Assembly: GCA_028293775.1 (NCBI GenBank) | Contig: JAQGOD010000244.1 | Coordinates: forward strand, 1 to 8,929 | DNA length: 8,929 nt | DNA from: Gammaproteobacteria bacterium | GTDB lineage: Bacteria; Pseudomonadota; Gammaproteobacteria; Steroidobacterales; Steroidobacteraceae | Direction: 5' to 3' | In this document: positions 1-6,349 of the stretch, piece by piece | Layout of the letters: each line of letters opens with the position of its first letter | Numbering within the stretch: the stretch's first letter is position 1 | Notes under the pieces: generated by a model | The model's input: only the letters and a program-made list of their open reading frames with translations | Told to the model about the DNA's origin: nothing | Databases searched by the model: none | Position numbers and translations under genes: made by a program

Positions 1-90
1 GATCACGGTGATATCGTTCGCCTCTTCACGAGAAAGGTGATACGCCGCCGTGCGGCCCACCTGCCCGGCACCTAGAATGATGATTTTCAC
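1..90 (-). CDS. trkA: Trk system potassium uptake protein TrkA, N-terminal 30 codons (3' end outside window)
   Basis: TrkA is the cytoplasmic, nucleotide-binding regulatory subunit that gates the TrkH/TrkG potassium channel. Only the first 30 residues are visible. They begin MKIIILGAGQVGRTAAYHLS and end with NDITVI, which closely matches the start of E. coli TrkA. They contain the Rossmann-fold dinucleotide-binding glycine motif G-A-G-Q-V-G at residues 7-12, followed by the beta strand DITVI. The start is GTG (88-90). No ATG is available, because the uvrD stop lies only 12 bases upstream, and the Shine-Dalgarno match is weak. The short gap suggests cotranscription, and perhaps translational coupling, with uvrD. 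The rest of the protein (second RCK_N and the RCK_C domains) cannot be checked here. The assignment is firm despite the short length because this N-terminus is distinctive. Confidence 0.9.
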   Translation of the reverse strand, partial: MKIIILGAGQVGRTAAYHLSREEANDITVI

Positions 91-102
91 AGCGCCGCTA
101 CT

Positions 103-2265
103 CTACACGACCTCGAGATTGGCGTAGGACAGCATCAGCCACTTCGTGCCCTGCCTCTCGAAATTGACCTGAATCCGCGCATGCGGTCCGTTGCCCTCGA
201 AATTGAGCACCACCCCGTCCCCGAACTTGGAATGCCGCACGCGGCTGCCCATTTTCATCCCGGGCCGCGGCGCCTCATCGAGAGTGCTGCTGCGCTTGAT
301 GAACACGGGGCGTGAAACCTGCAACCGCGGCCGGATCTCTTCGACGAGTTCCGGCGGCAGCTCGCCGATGAAGCGCGACGGCTGGCCGTACGTGTCTACG
401 CCGTAGAGCCGGCGCTGCTCCGCATACGTGATGTAAAGATGGCGCATGGCGCGTGTCGCGCCGACGTAGCACAGCCGGCGCTCTTCCTCCAACCCCGCCA
501 GGTCCGCCACGGAGCGCTGATGCGGGAACAGTCCGTCTTCCATGCCGGTGAGAAACACCACGGGGAATTCCAGCCCCTTGGCCGAATGCAGCGTCATCAT
601 TTGCACGCAATCATCATAGGGATCGGCCTGACCCTCGCCGGATTCGAGCACGGCATGGGCAAGAAAGGATTCGAGCGGTGAAAGCTCGGTTTCGGCCTCG
701 GTCTCCGGCGAGAAGCCTCGCGCCGCGCTCACCAGTTCCAGCAGGTTCTCGATCCGTGCTTCGCCGCGCTCGCCTTTTTCTTTCTTGTAGTGCTCGATCA
801 GACCGCTCATTTGAATGACGTGATCCACTTGCTCGTGCAGCTCCAACCCCTCGACCTCGCGGCCGAGCTTGTCGATCATTTCCATGAACGACTGCAACGC
901 CTGTGCCGCCCGTTGCGGCAGCGCGCCTTGGATGCACGCGATCGCGCCGTTCCACAACGAAGTGGAGTTTGCCCGCGCGGTGTCGCGTACCAAGTCCACG
1001 GTTTTTGCGCCGATGCCGCGCACCGGCAGATTGACGACGCGCTCGAAGGACGTGTCGTCGGCGCGGCTGGCAATGAGCCGCATATAGGCCAGCGCGTCCT
1101 TGATTTCGGCGCGCTCGAAGAAGCGCAGGCCGCCGTATACCCGGTAGGGCATGCGCGCATTGAGAAACGCTTCTTCAAAGACTCGCGACTGCGCGTTCGA
1201 GCGATACAGCACCGCGACTTCGCGCCGGGCACCGCCCCGAGCGACCCATTCGCGTATGCGGTTCACCACGAAATCCGCTTCATCGCGTTCGTTGAAGGCG
1301 GCGTACAGCCGTACCCGCTCGCCGTCTTCGCCGCTGGTCCACAAGGTCTTGCCGAGCCGGCCCGCATTATTGGCGATCAGCGCATTGGCCGCCTTCAATA
1401 TGGTTCCGGTGGAGCGGTAGTTCTGCTCGAGCTTGTAGAGCACCGCTTTGGGAAAATCGCGGCGAAATTGGTTCAAGTTTTCGACACGGGCTCCGCGCCA
1501 CCGATAGATCGACTGGTCATCATCGCCTACCACGAAAGGCATGCCGTCAGGATTGGCCAGCAGCATGAGCCACTTGTACTGGATGGCGTTGGTATCTTGG
1601 AATTCATCCACCAACACATGCTGGAAGCGCGCTCGGTAATGCTGCAGCAGCGAAGCATTGTCGCGCCACAGTTCGTAGGCGCGAAGCAGCAGCTCCGCGA
1701 AATCCACCACCCCGGCCCGCTGACAGGCATCCTCATACGCCTGATAGATTTTGATCAACTGCCGCCGGGTCGGGTCGCCGTCGTCCTTGATGTGCTTCGG
1801 ACGATGGCCCTCATCCTTCTGGGCGTTGATGAACCAGAGAATTTCCCGCGGAATCCAGCGCGTCTCGTCCAAGTCGAGCGCCTTTAATACTTTGCGCAAC
1901 ACCCGCGCCTGGTCTTCAGAATCCAAAATTTGAAAGCTCTGCGGCAGGCCTACTTCGCGCCAATGGATGCGCAGCAGCCGGTGGGCCAAGCCGTGGAAAG
2001 TCCCGAGCCACATAGCGCCGCTCGGCAAGCCCAGCAAGGTTTCGATGCGGCTGCGCATTTCCGCGGCCGCCTTGTTGGTGAAGGTGACCGCCAAAATGCT
2101 GTTCGGCGACGCGCCCTCGACCTGGATGAGCCAAGCGACCCGATGCACCAGCACCCGGGTTTTGCCGCTGCCCGCGCCGGCGAGCACCAGCGCGCTGCCT
2201 AAGGGGGAGCCGACCGCCTGGCGCTGGTCCTCGTTGAGGCCGTCAAGAAGATGTGATACGTCCAT
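103..2265 (-). CDS. uvrD: DNA helicase II UvrD
   Basis: This is a superfamily 1A 3'-5' DNA helicase. It acts in methyl-directed mismatch repair with MutL, in nucleotide excision repair with UvrABC, and in backing up stalled RNA polymerase. From the chosen ATG the protein is 720 residues, the same length as E. coli UvrD, and begins MDVSHLLDGLNEDQ. The motifs are in order: Q motif LNEDQRQAV (10-18), Walker A GAGSGKT with K35, Ia TFTNKAAAEM (61-70), II DEFQDTN (220-226), III VGDDDQSIYRWRGA (246-259), IV LEQNYRST (279-286), V TLHSAKGLEF (558-567) and VI RRLCYVGATRA (596-606). The C-terminal stretch, about 670-720 (VRHSKFGDGVV...), is the Tudor-like domain that binds RNA polymerase in the E. coli enzyme. 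All key residues are intact. The frame stays open 29 codons upstream to a TTG inside the preceding gene, but homology to E. coli UvrD starts exactly at this ATG. No clear Shine-Dalgarno precedes it. It lies 49 bases after the AI-2E gene and 12 bases before trkA. Confidence 0.97.
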   Translation of the reverse strand: MDVSHLLDGLNEDQRQAVGSPLGSALVLAGAGSGKTRVLVHRVAWLIQVEGASPNSILAVTFTNKAAAEMRSRIETLLGLPSGAMWLGTFHGLAHRLLRIHWREVGLPQSFQILDSEDQARVLRKVLKALDLDETRWIPREILWFINAQKDEGHRPKHIKDDGDPTRRQLIKIYQAYEDACQRAGVVDFAELLLRAYELWRDNASLLQHYRARFQHVLVDEFQDTNAIQYKWLMLLANPDGMPFVVGDDDQSIYRWRGARVENLNQFRRDFPKAVLYKLEQNYRSTGTILKAANALIANNAGRLGKTLWTSGEDGERVRLYAAFNERDEADFVVNRIREWVARGGARREVAVLYRSNAQSRVFEEAFLNARMPYRVYGGLRFFERAEIKDALAYMRLIASRADDTSFERVVNLPVRGIGAKTVDLVRDTARANSTSLWNGAIACIQGALPQRAAQALQSFMEMIDKLGREVEGLELHEQVDHVIQMSGLIEHYKKEKGERGEARIENLLELVSAARGFSPETEAETELSPLESFLAHAVLESGEGQADPYDDCVQMMTLHSAKGLEFPVVFLTGMEDGLFPHQRSVADLAGLEEERRLCYVGATRAMRHLYITYAEQRRLYGVDTYGQPSRFIGELPPELVEEIRPRLQVSRPVFIKRSSTLDEAPRPGMKMGSRVRHSKFGDGVVLNFEGNGPHARIQVNFERQGTKWLMLSYANLEVV

Positions 2266-2275
2266 AAGGGCGCGG

Positions 2276-2281
2276 ATTGTA
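2276..2281 (-). promoter_or_regulatory. Possible -10 element (TACAAT) just upstream of uvrD
   Basis: On the minus strand the sequence reads TACAAT, five of six matches to the sigma-70 -10 consensus. It ends 10 bases before the uvrD ATG. No convincing -35 hexamer lies 16-18 bases upstream. If the element is used, transcription would begin within a few bases of the ATG and give a nearly leaderless message, which fits the missing Shine-Dalgarno. A chance match is quite possible, and uvrD may simply be read from an AI-2E gene promoter. Confidence 0.25.
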
Positions 2282-2314
2282 CTGCACGTTCCGCCTCGAG
2301 CCGCAGCTTGTATT

Positions 2315-3376
2315 TCAAGAGATTTTAGTGCGGCTTTCTTCGGCGAATTCAATCAGCGCAAGCACCAGGCAGAGCAGGACGGGGCCAAGAATGACGCCGA
2401 TGGCGCCGAAGGCCGGAATGCCGCCCAGAACGCCGATAAAGACCGCTAAGGCTGAAACTCTGGCCCGGCCCGAAATGAGGATGGGCCGCAGCACGTTGTC
2501 CAACCCGCCAAGCAGGCAGCCCCAAATCAATATAAAGATGCCCGCGCCCCAGCGCCCATCGACAAACAGCCAAATGACGGCCGGGATCCACACGAAAGCC
2601 GAGCCGCCGACCGGCAACAGCGATAGCAGCGCCGCCAGCACTCCGAACACCACGGGCGAGGGCAGGCCCGCGAATGCAAAGCCGATTGCGAGCAGCAGCC
2701 CCTGCAATGCGGCCGTGACCGTCGTGCCGAAGACAATGGCGCGCGTCACGGCGCTCAATTGGGTGAACAGCCGTTCCTTGCGATCCTCGGCCATGGGAAT
2801 CAAGCGCCGCGCACGATCGATCATGCTGTCCCCATCGCGCAGAAAAAAGAACAGCAGAAACAACATGATTGCAAAGGCCAGCACCGAGCCTAACGCTCCC
2901 AAAAAAAGCGAGCCGCCCCAGCTTGCGGCGCGCTGCATCACTTCTTTCGTGCCGGAAACCAGCCAGGATTGCAGCTGCTCGGCTGAAATGTCGGCGTGCG
3001 CCTGCAGCCAAGTATTGATCCGAGCGATCCAGGGGAACTGCTGCAAGTCTGAAAAAGTCTTGATGTCCATATCGGCAGTCGATTTTTGAACTCGGCGCAG
3101 CAACGCTGAAATCTGCGACACGAACTCGAGCGATAGCGCGCTCAACGGCAGCAGGATGACGATGGGCGCGAGAATCGTGAGCACGGTAGCGGCAAGAGAT
3201 CTGCCTTTGAAGCGTCGGCGCCAGCGAAGATTCAAAGGAAACAGCAGAAAGGCCAGAAACGCCGCCCACGTCATGGGCAGCGCAAACGGTGCGAAAATCA
3301 ACACCAGTGCATAACCGAGAATCGCGGCGACGGCAAGCGCAAATACCCGGGGGTAAAAACTACTCGTAGCCGTCAT
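2315..3376 (-). CDS. AI-2E family transporter (PerM/UPF0118-type membrane protein)
   Basis: This is an inner-membrane protein of the AI-2E exporter family (PF01594). Members have been proposed to export autoinducer-2 or to act as ion antiporters or permeases, so the substrate cannot be inferred. The length of 353 residues is normal for the family. Hydrophobic segments lie at about 10-30, 33-49, 62-85, 155-180, 215-237, 240-270, 275-295 and 308-345. A polar, amphipathic region at about 86-150 lies between the third and fourth, as is typical. The C-terminal signature GIPAFGAIGVILGPVLL (319-335) is the conserved glycine/proline motif of the family. The basic loop RWRRRFKGR (51-59) should be cytoplasmic. 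The ATG start has a strong Shine-Dalgarno (AGGGGG) 5 bases upstream. The gene is divergent from the S9 peptidase and lies 49 bases upstream of uvrD on the same strand, so it may provide the promoter for uvrD and trkA. Confidence 0.88.
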   Translation of the reverse strand: MTATSSFYPRVFALAVAAILGYALVLIFAPFALPMTWAAFLAFLLFPLNLRWRRRFKGRSLAATVLTILAPIVILLPLSALSLEFVSQISALLRRVQKSTADMDIKTFSDLQQFPWIARINTWLQAHADISAEQLQSWLVSGTKEVMQRAASWGGSLFLGALGSVLAFAIMLFLLFFFLRDGDSMIDRARRLIPMAEDRKERLFTQLSAVTRAIVFGTTVTAALQGLLLAIGFAFAGLPSPVVFGVLAALLSLLPVGGSAFVWIPAVIWLFVDGRWGAGIFILIWGCLLGGLDNVLRPILISGRARVSALAVFIGVLGGIPAFGAIGVILGPVLLCLVLALIEFAEESRTKIS

Positions 3377-3381
3377 CGGAA

Positions 3382-3387
3382 CCCCCT
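3382..3387 (-). promoter_or_regulatory. Ribosome binding site of the AI-2E family gene
   Basis: AGGGGG on the minus strand, spaced 5 bases from the ATG at 3374-3376. It is the clearest Shine-Dalgarno on this strand and fixes the start of the membrane protein. Confidence 0.7.
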
Positions 3388-3407
3388 AACATTCGGTATG
3401 CAACCCT

Positions 3408-3420
3408 GGAGCCCCACATT
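3408..3420 (+). promoter_or_regulatory. Candidate Shine-Dalgarno plus ATT initiation codon for the S9 peptidase
   Basis: GGAG (3408-3411) is followed by six bases and then ATT (3418-3420), in frame with the peptidase. Starting here adds 14 residues, reading (M)NSIARSSFIAAAI, in front of the first ATG at 3460. Together with the following MGGIAFGL and SSSAQSA they form a textbook Sec signal peptide: an arginine in the n-region, a hydrophobic core, and a small-residue cleavage site near AQSA. The frame upstream is open only from 3370 (in-frame TAG at 3367-3369) and has no ATG, GTG or TTG before 3460. ATT initiation is rare but real, for example in E. coli infC. This call is an inference from the reading frame and the spacing. 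Confidence 0.35.
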
Positions 3421-3459
3421 AACAGCATCGCTCGATCAAGTTTCATCGCCGCCGCCATC

Positions 3460-5484
3460 ATGGGCGGGATTGCTTTTGGCCTTAGCGGAATGAGTTCGTC
3501 CGCACAAAGCGCGCCCGTGACCGCGCCTTACGGCTCGTGGTCCTCGCCCTTGAGCGCGCAAGCCGTTGCCGCGGGAGGCATTAATTTCGGCGATCTGCGC
3601 AGCGCGGATGGCCGGTTGTACTGGACGGAGAACGTACCGGCCGCGGGCGGGGCCATAGCCCTCTTCAGCATGCAGGCCGGCACACCGGCGGCCGGCGCAC
3701 CGGCGGCTGCGCCGTTGACGGCCCCCGAGAGCAACGTGCGCACGCGCGTGCATGAATATGGCGGCGCTCCATTCGTCGTCGTCGGCGACACGGTCTATTT
3801 CAGTCAATTTTCGGATCAGCGGCTCTATATGCTGAAGAGCGGCGGCAAAGCGGTGCCGGTCACGCCGCCCAATTACCGCTACGCCGATTGCATCGCGACT
3901 AGCGCCGGCGCGAATCAGCCCGCAGCGCTCATTTGCGTGCGCGAGGATCACACCGATTCAAAAGACATTCGCAACACCCTGGTGCGGCTGCCTTTGCCTG
4001 TCAGCGGTCCCGGTGAGGTATTGTTTCAGGGCACCGATTTCGTCGCCTCCCCGCGCTTGAGTCCCGACGGTCTTAAGCTCGCCTTTATATCTTGGAATCA
4101 TCCCAACATGCCGTGGGATGGGACCGAGCTCAAGGTGGCGCAACTGACGCCGCAGGGATTGATCCAAATCAAATTGGTGGCCGGCGGCCGCGCCGAATCG
4201 GTGCTCGATCCGCAGTGGGACAGCGACGGAACGCTGTACTTTATTTCCGACCGCAGCGGCTTTTGGAACTTGTACGCACACCGGGATGCCGGCCACCGGG
4301 ATGCCGGCACGCCGGTGTGGCCGCGGGCGGCCGAGTTTGCGAGTCCGCTCTGGTCGTTCGGTCAATCCAACTACGTCTTGTTCGGCGACGGACGTGCGGC
4401 GGTCTGCTTCTCGGAAAAAGGACTGGATCGGCTGGCAGTGATCGATTTGAAAAGCGGCGCCGGCCACGTGCTCGAGCTGCCCTATGTGCAATTTTCCCAT
4501 CTCACCCGCGTGGATTCACAGCACATCGCCGCGATTGCCGGCGCGGCCAAGTCGCCCGCCGCCATCGTGAGTATCGATCTAGCGAATGCCGAAGCCACGA
4601 CGTTGCGCACGGCCGGTCCCTCGCCTTTGGATCCTGAAGCCATCTCGGTGGCCATGCCGATCGATTTTCCAAGCGCGAAAGGTCGCTCCGCGCACGCCTT
4701 TTTTTATCCACCGGCCAACCCTGGCTATCGGGGAACGGCGGGAACCTTGCCGCCCCTGCTGACGTTGGTGCACGGCGGTCCCACCGGTCAATCATCCCCG
4801 GCGCTGCACTCGAGCGTGCAATTTTGGACCAGCCGCGGTTTTGCCGTGGTGGACGTCAATTACGGCGGCAGTTCCGGTTATGGCCGCGACTACCGCCGAG
4901 CGTTGAACGGCAATTGGGGCGTGGTGGACGTCGAGGATGTGATCGCGGCCGTGCACTTTTTGATCGACGCCAAGCGTGTGGATCCCAAGCGCACCGCCAT
5001 CAGCGGCGGCAGCGCCGGCGGCTATACGGTATTGGTCGCGTTGAGCAGCAGCGATGTGTTTCGCGCGGGGGCGGATTTCTTCGGCGTTTCCGACATGACC
5101 GCGCTGGCGCGCGACACGCACAAATTCGAGAGCCGCTATTTGGATTCGCTCATCGGGCCGCTGCCGCAAGCGCAGGCGATTTACGACAGCCGCTCGCCGT
5201 TGAACCATCTGGATGGGTTCAAGGTGCCTGTCATTGTCCTGCAAGGTGCCGACGATCCCATCGTTCCGCCCAATCAGTCGGAACGCATCGTGGCGGCGCT
5301 GCGAGCCCGGCACGTGCCAGTGGCCTACGTGCTGTATCCCGGCGAAAGCCATGGCTTTCGCAAGCCGGAGACCATCGTTCACTCACTGCAGGCCGAGTTG
5401 TCCTTCTTCGGCCAAGTGTTTGGATTCCATCCGGCCGATCAGCTGCCGCCGCTGGCCATCGAAGGCTTGGCCCCGGCCTCCTGA
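3460..5484 (+). CDS. S9 family serine peptidase (prolyl oligopeptidase / acylaminoacyl-peptidase type)
   Basis: This is a serine peptidase with an N-terminal beta-propeller and a C-terminal alpha/beta-hydrolase domain. It resembles bacterial dipeptidyl aminopeptidase/acylaminoacyl-peptidase proteins that cleave short peptides. From the ATG at 3460 it has 674 residues. The family-typical opening is APYGSWSSPLSA, and the propeller region contains VRTRVHEYGGAPFVV, SPRLSPDGLKLAFISWNHPNMPWD and DGTLYFISDRSGFWNLY. The catalytic domain begins at about residue 400 (LVHGGPTGQ) and carries the nucleophile S518 in GGSAGG, the acid D599 in GADDPIVP, and H631 in GESHGF. The triad is therefore intact. The start is uncertain. 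The ATG at 3460 has no Shine-Dalgarno and would cut a predicted signal peptide in half. An ATT at 3418 gives a complete signal peptide (688 residues). The ATG at 3490 would give a cytoplasmic form beginning just before the conserved domain. The gene carries two 15-base tandem duplications. Its 3' end overlaps the convergent hydrolase gene by 46 bases. Confidence 0.9.
   Translation: MGGIAFGLSGMSSSAQSAPVTAPYGSWSSPLSAQAVAAGGINFGDLRSADGRLYWTENVPAAGGAIALFSMQAGTPAAGAPAAAPLTAPESNVRTRVHEYGGAPFVVVGDTVYFSQFSDQRLYMLKSGGKAVPVTPPNYRYADCIATSAGANQPAALICVREDHTDSKDIRNTLVRLPLPVSGPGEVLFQGTDFVASPRLSPDGLKLAFISWNHPNMPWDGTELKVAQLTPQGLIQIKLVAGGRAESVLDPQWDSDGTLYFISDRSGFWNLYAHRDAGHRDAGTPVWPRAAEFASPLWSFGQSNYVLFGDGRAAVCFSEKGLDRLAVIDLKSGAGHVLELPYVQFSHLTRVDSQHIAAIAGAAKSPAAIVSIDLANAEATTLRTAGPSPLDPEAISVAMPIDFPSAKGRSAHAFFYPPANPGYRGTAGTLPPLLTLVHGGPTGQSSPALHSSVQFWTSRGFAVVDVNYGGSSGYGRDYRRALNGNWGVVDVEDVIAAVHFLIDAKRVDPKRTAISGGSAGGYTVLVALSSSDVFRAGADFFGVSDMTALARDTHKFESRYLDSLIGPLPQAQAIYDSRSPLNHLDGFKVPVIVLQGADDPIVPPNQSERIVAALRARHVPVAYVLYPGESHGFRKPETIVHSLQAELSFFGQVFGFHPADQLPPLAIEGLAPAS
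3679..3708 (+). repeat. Imperfect 15-base tandem duplication inside the peptidase gene (GTPAA/GAPAA)
   Basis: Two adjacent in-frame 15-base units, 3679-3693 and 3694-3708, match at 13 of 15 positions and encode GTPAA and GAPAA (codons 74-83 from the ATG at 3460). They form an Ala/Pro/Gly-rich stretch just before the conserved NVRTRVHEYGG segment. This is a likely surface loop of the propeller. The divergence between copies suggests an older slippage event than the repeat at 4279-4308. Confidence 0.6.
4277..4319 (+). repeat. Inverted repeat flanking the HRDAG duplication
   Basis: CACACCGG (4277-4284) is the exact reverse complement of CCGGTGTG (4312-4319). The 27-base interval between them holds most of the tandem repeat and itself contains self-complementary GCCGGC units. 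The element could fold into a hairpin that promotes replication slippage. It is inside a coding region, so it is not proposed as a terminator. Confidence 0.5.
4279..4308 (+). repeat. Perfect 15-base tandem duplication inside the peptidase gene (HRDAG twice)
   Basis: The unit CACCGGGATGCCGGC occurs twice without any mismatch, at 4279-4293 and 4294-4308. It is in frame and encodes HRDAG-HRDAG directly after GFWNLY, at the turn between propeller strands. Such turns usually carry a single short loop. The identity of the copies suggests a recent event. Confidence 0.85.
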
Positions 5485-6341
5485 AGCCATGTCTCGAGCA
5501 TGCCATTGACGGCTTCGGGTGCTTCCTGCTGCACCCAATGGGACACGTTGGGCAAGTAGTGCAGTGTTAGGTCAGTCACATAGCGGTCCGTGCCGAAGGT
5601 GAGTTCCTTGCCGAGCGCCGTGTCGACTTCGCCCCATATCATGAGCGTGGGCACGTCGATGCGCCGCGTGCCCCGGCGGCGATTGCGCTTAAAGCCGCGC
5701 AGCAGCGCTCGGTAGTAATTGAGCATCGCGGTGAGGGCGCCCGGCTGCGCGGCGGCTCGTTGGTAGACGCGCAACACCTCGTCGGGAAAACGGGACTTGT
5801 CCACGGCCATGCCGCGAAACGCGCGGCCGATCGCCGCGCAATCATTACGCGCCAGCGCCCATTCAGGAATCCATGGCAGCTGAAAGAAAAAAATATACCA
5901 GGACTTGGCCAATTGCCGCATCGTGCGTAATCCCCGCTCCGCAAGCTTAGGATGAGGCACGTTCATGATGATGAGCTTTGAGATCGGCACGCGGCCGAAC
6001 ATGGCGTAGTACCACGCGATGAGCGCGCCCCAATCATGGCCCATGAGCACCACCTCCTCGGCGCCCGACGCCTCGATGAGCGCGGCCACATCTTCCTCGA
6101 GGTTTTCAAGCGCATAAGCCGCCACTCCCGCCGGCCGTGACGTTGCGCCATAGCCGCGCAGGTCCGGCGCCCACGCTCGGTAGCCGAGATGCGCCAGAAG
6201 CGGCAGCTGATAGCGCCAGGAAAATGAGGACTCCGGAAAGCCGTGCAGACACAACACCAGGCGTTTGCCGGATCCGGCCACGGCCACGTTGAAATCCACG
6301 CCGTTGGCACGCACGGTTTCGTAATGCATCACAGGCAGCAT
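5439..6341 (-). CDS. Alpha/beta fold hydrolase, epoxide hydrolase-like
   Basis: A 300-residue cytoplasmic alpha/beta hydrolase with no signal peptide. The sequence supports the epoxide hydrolase/haloalkane dehalogenase branch. It has the oxyanion motif HGFPESSFSWR (33-43), nucleophile D103 in GHDWGA, acid D240 in WGEVD and base H268 in NVSHWVQQE. Cap-domain tyrosines are available at 149 and in LNYYRA (209-210), as needed to activate an epoxide. The tryptophan after the nucleophile favours epoxide hydrolase over fluoroacetate dehalogenase, which has arginine there. The natural substrate is unknown. A very basic stretch, RGFKRNRRRGTRR (215-227), precedes the strand PTLMIWGE. The gene starts 5 bases after the cyoE stop with AAGG overlapping that stop, so it is probably the last gene of the heme A operon and translated by coupling. 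A second ATG at codon 5 has a poorer upstream context. Its 3' end overlaps the peptidase gene by 46 bases, tail to tail. Confidence 0.87.
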   Translation of the reverse strand: MLPVMHYETVRANGVDFNVAVAGSGKRLVLCLHGFPESSFSWRYQLPLLAHLGYRAWAPDLRGYGATSRPAGVAAYALENLEEDVAALIEASGAEEVVLMGHDWGALIAWYYAMFGRVPISKLIIMNVPHPKLAERGLRTMRQLAKSWYIFFFQLPWIPEWALARNDCAAIGRAFRGMAVDKSRFPDEVLRVYQRAAAQPGALTAMLNYYRALLRGFKRNRRRGTRRIDVPTLMIWGEVDTALGKELTFGTDRYVTDLTLHYLPNVSHWVQQEAPEAVNGMLETWLQEAGAKPSMASGGS

Positions 6342-6344
6342 GGG

Positions 6345-6349
6345 CCTTA
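6345..6349 (-). promoter_or_regulatory. Ribosome binding site of the hydrolase overlapping the cyoE stop codon
   Basis: On the minus strand TAAGG combines the cyoE TAA stop (6347-6349) with an AAGG Shine-Dalgarno core, three bases before the ATG at 6339-6341. The spacing is short but supports translational coupling and the upstream ATG as start. Confidence 0.45.

Noticed and set aside
790..1887. Long plus-strand open frame (365 codons) opposite uvrD
   Set aside because: It lies wholly antisense to a uvrD with every helicase motif intact. Its product is rich in His/Arg/Gln with no recognisable domain, which is typical of a shadow frame in GC-rich DNA.
2266..2352. 29-codon N-terminal extension of UvrD from a TTG at 2352
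   Set aside because: It overlaps the AI-2E coding region, has no similarity to UvrD, and the 720-residue form from the ATG at 2265 matches the E. coli start exactly.
2277..3089. Plus-strand open frame (270 codons) opposite the AI-2E gene and uvrD start
   Set aside because: It has Ser/Pro/Lys/Arg-rich low-complexity composition and is antisense to a well-supported membrane protein gene.
3387..3402. -10-like hexamers (TAACAT, TATGCA) in the divergent intergenic region
   Set aside because: Neither has a matching -35 hexamer at 16-18 bases and both match the consensus poorly.
4092..4637. Second plus-strand frame (181 codons) inside the S9 peptidase gene
   Set aside because: It overlaps the propeller-coding part of an intact peptidase. 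Its Arg/Gly-rich composition indicates a +1 shadow, not a nested gene or a frameshift.
5464..5488. Possible hairpin GGCTT...AAGCC near the convergent gene ends
   Set aside because: It has only a five-base stem, a large loop and no T-run on either strand, so it is not a credible intrinsic terminator.
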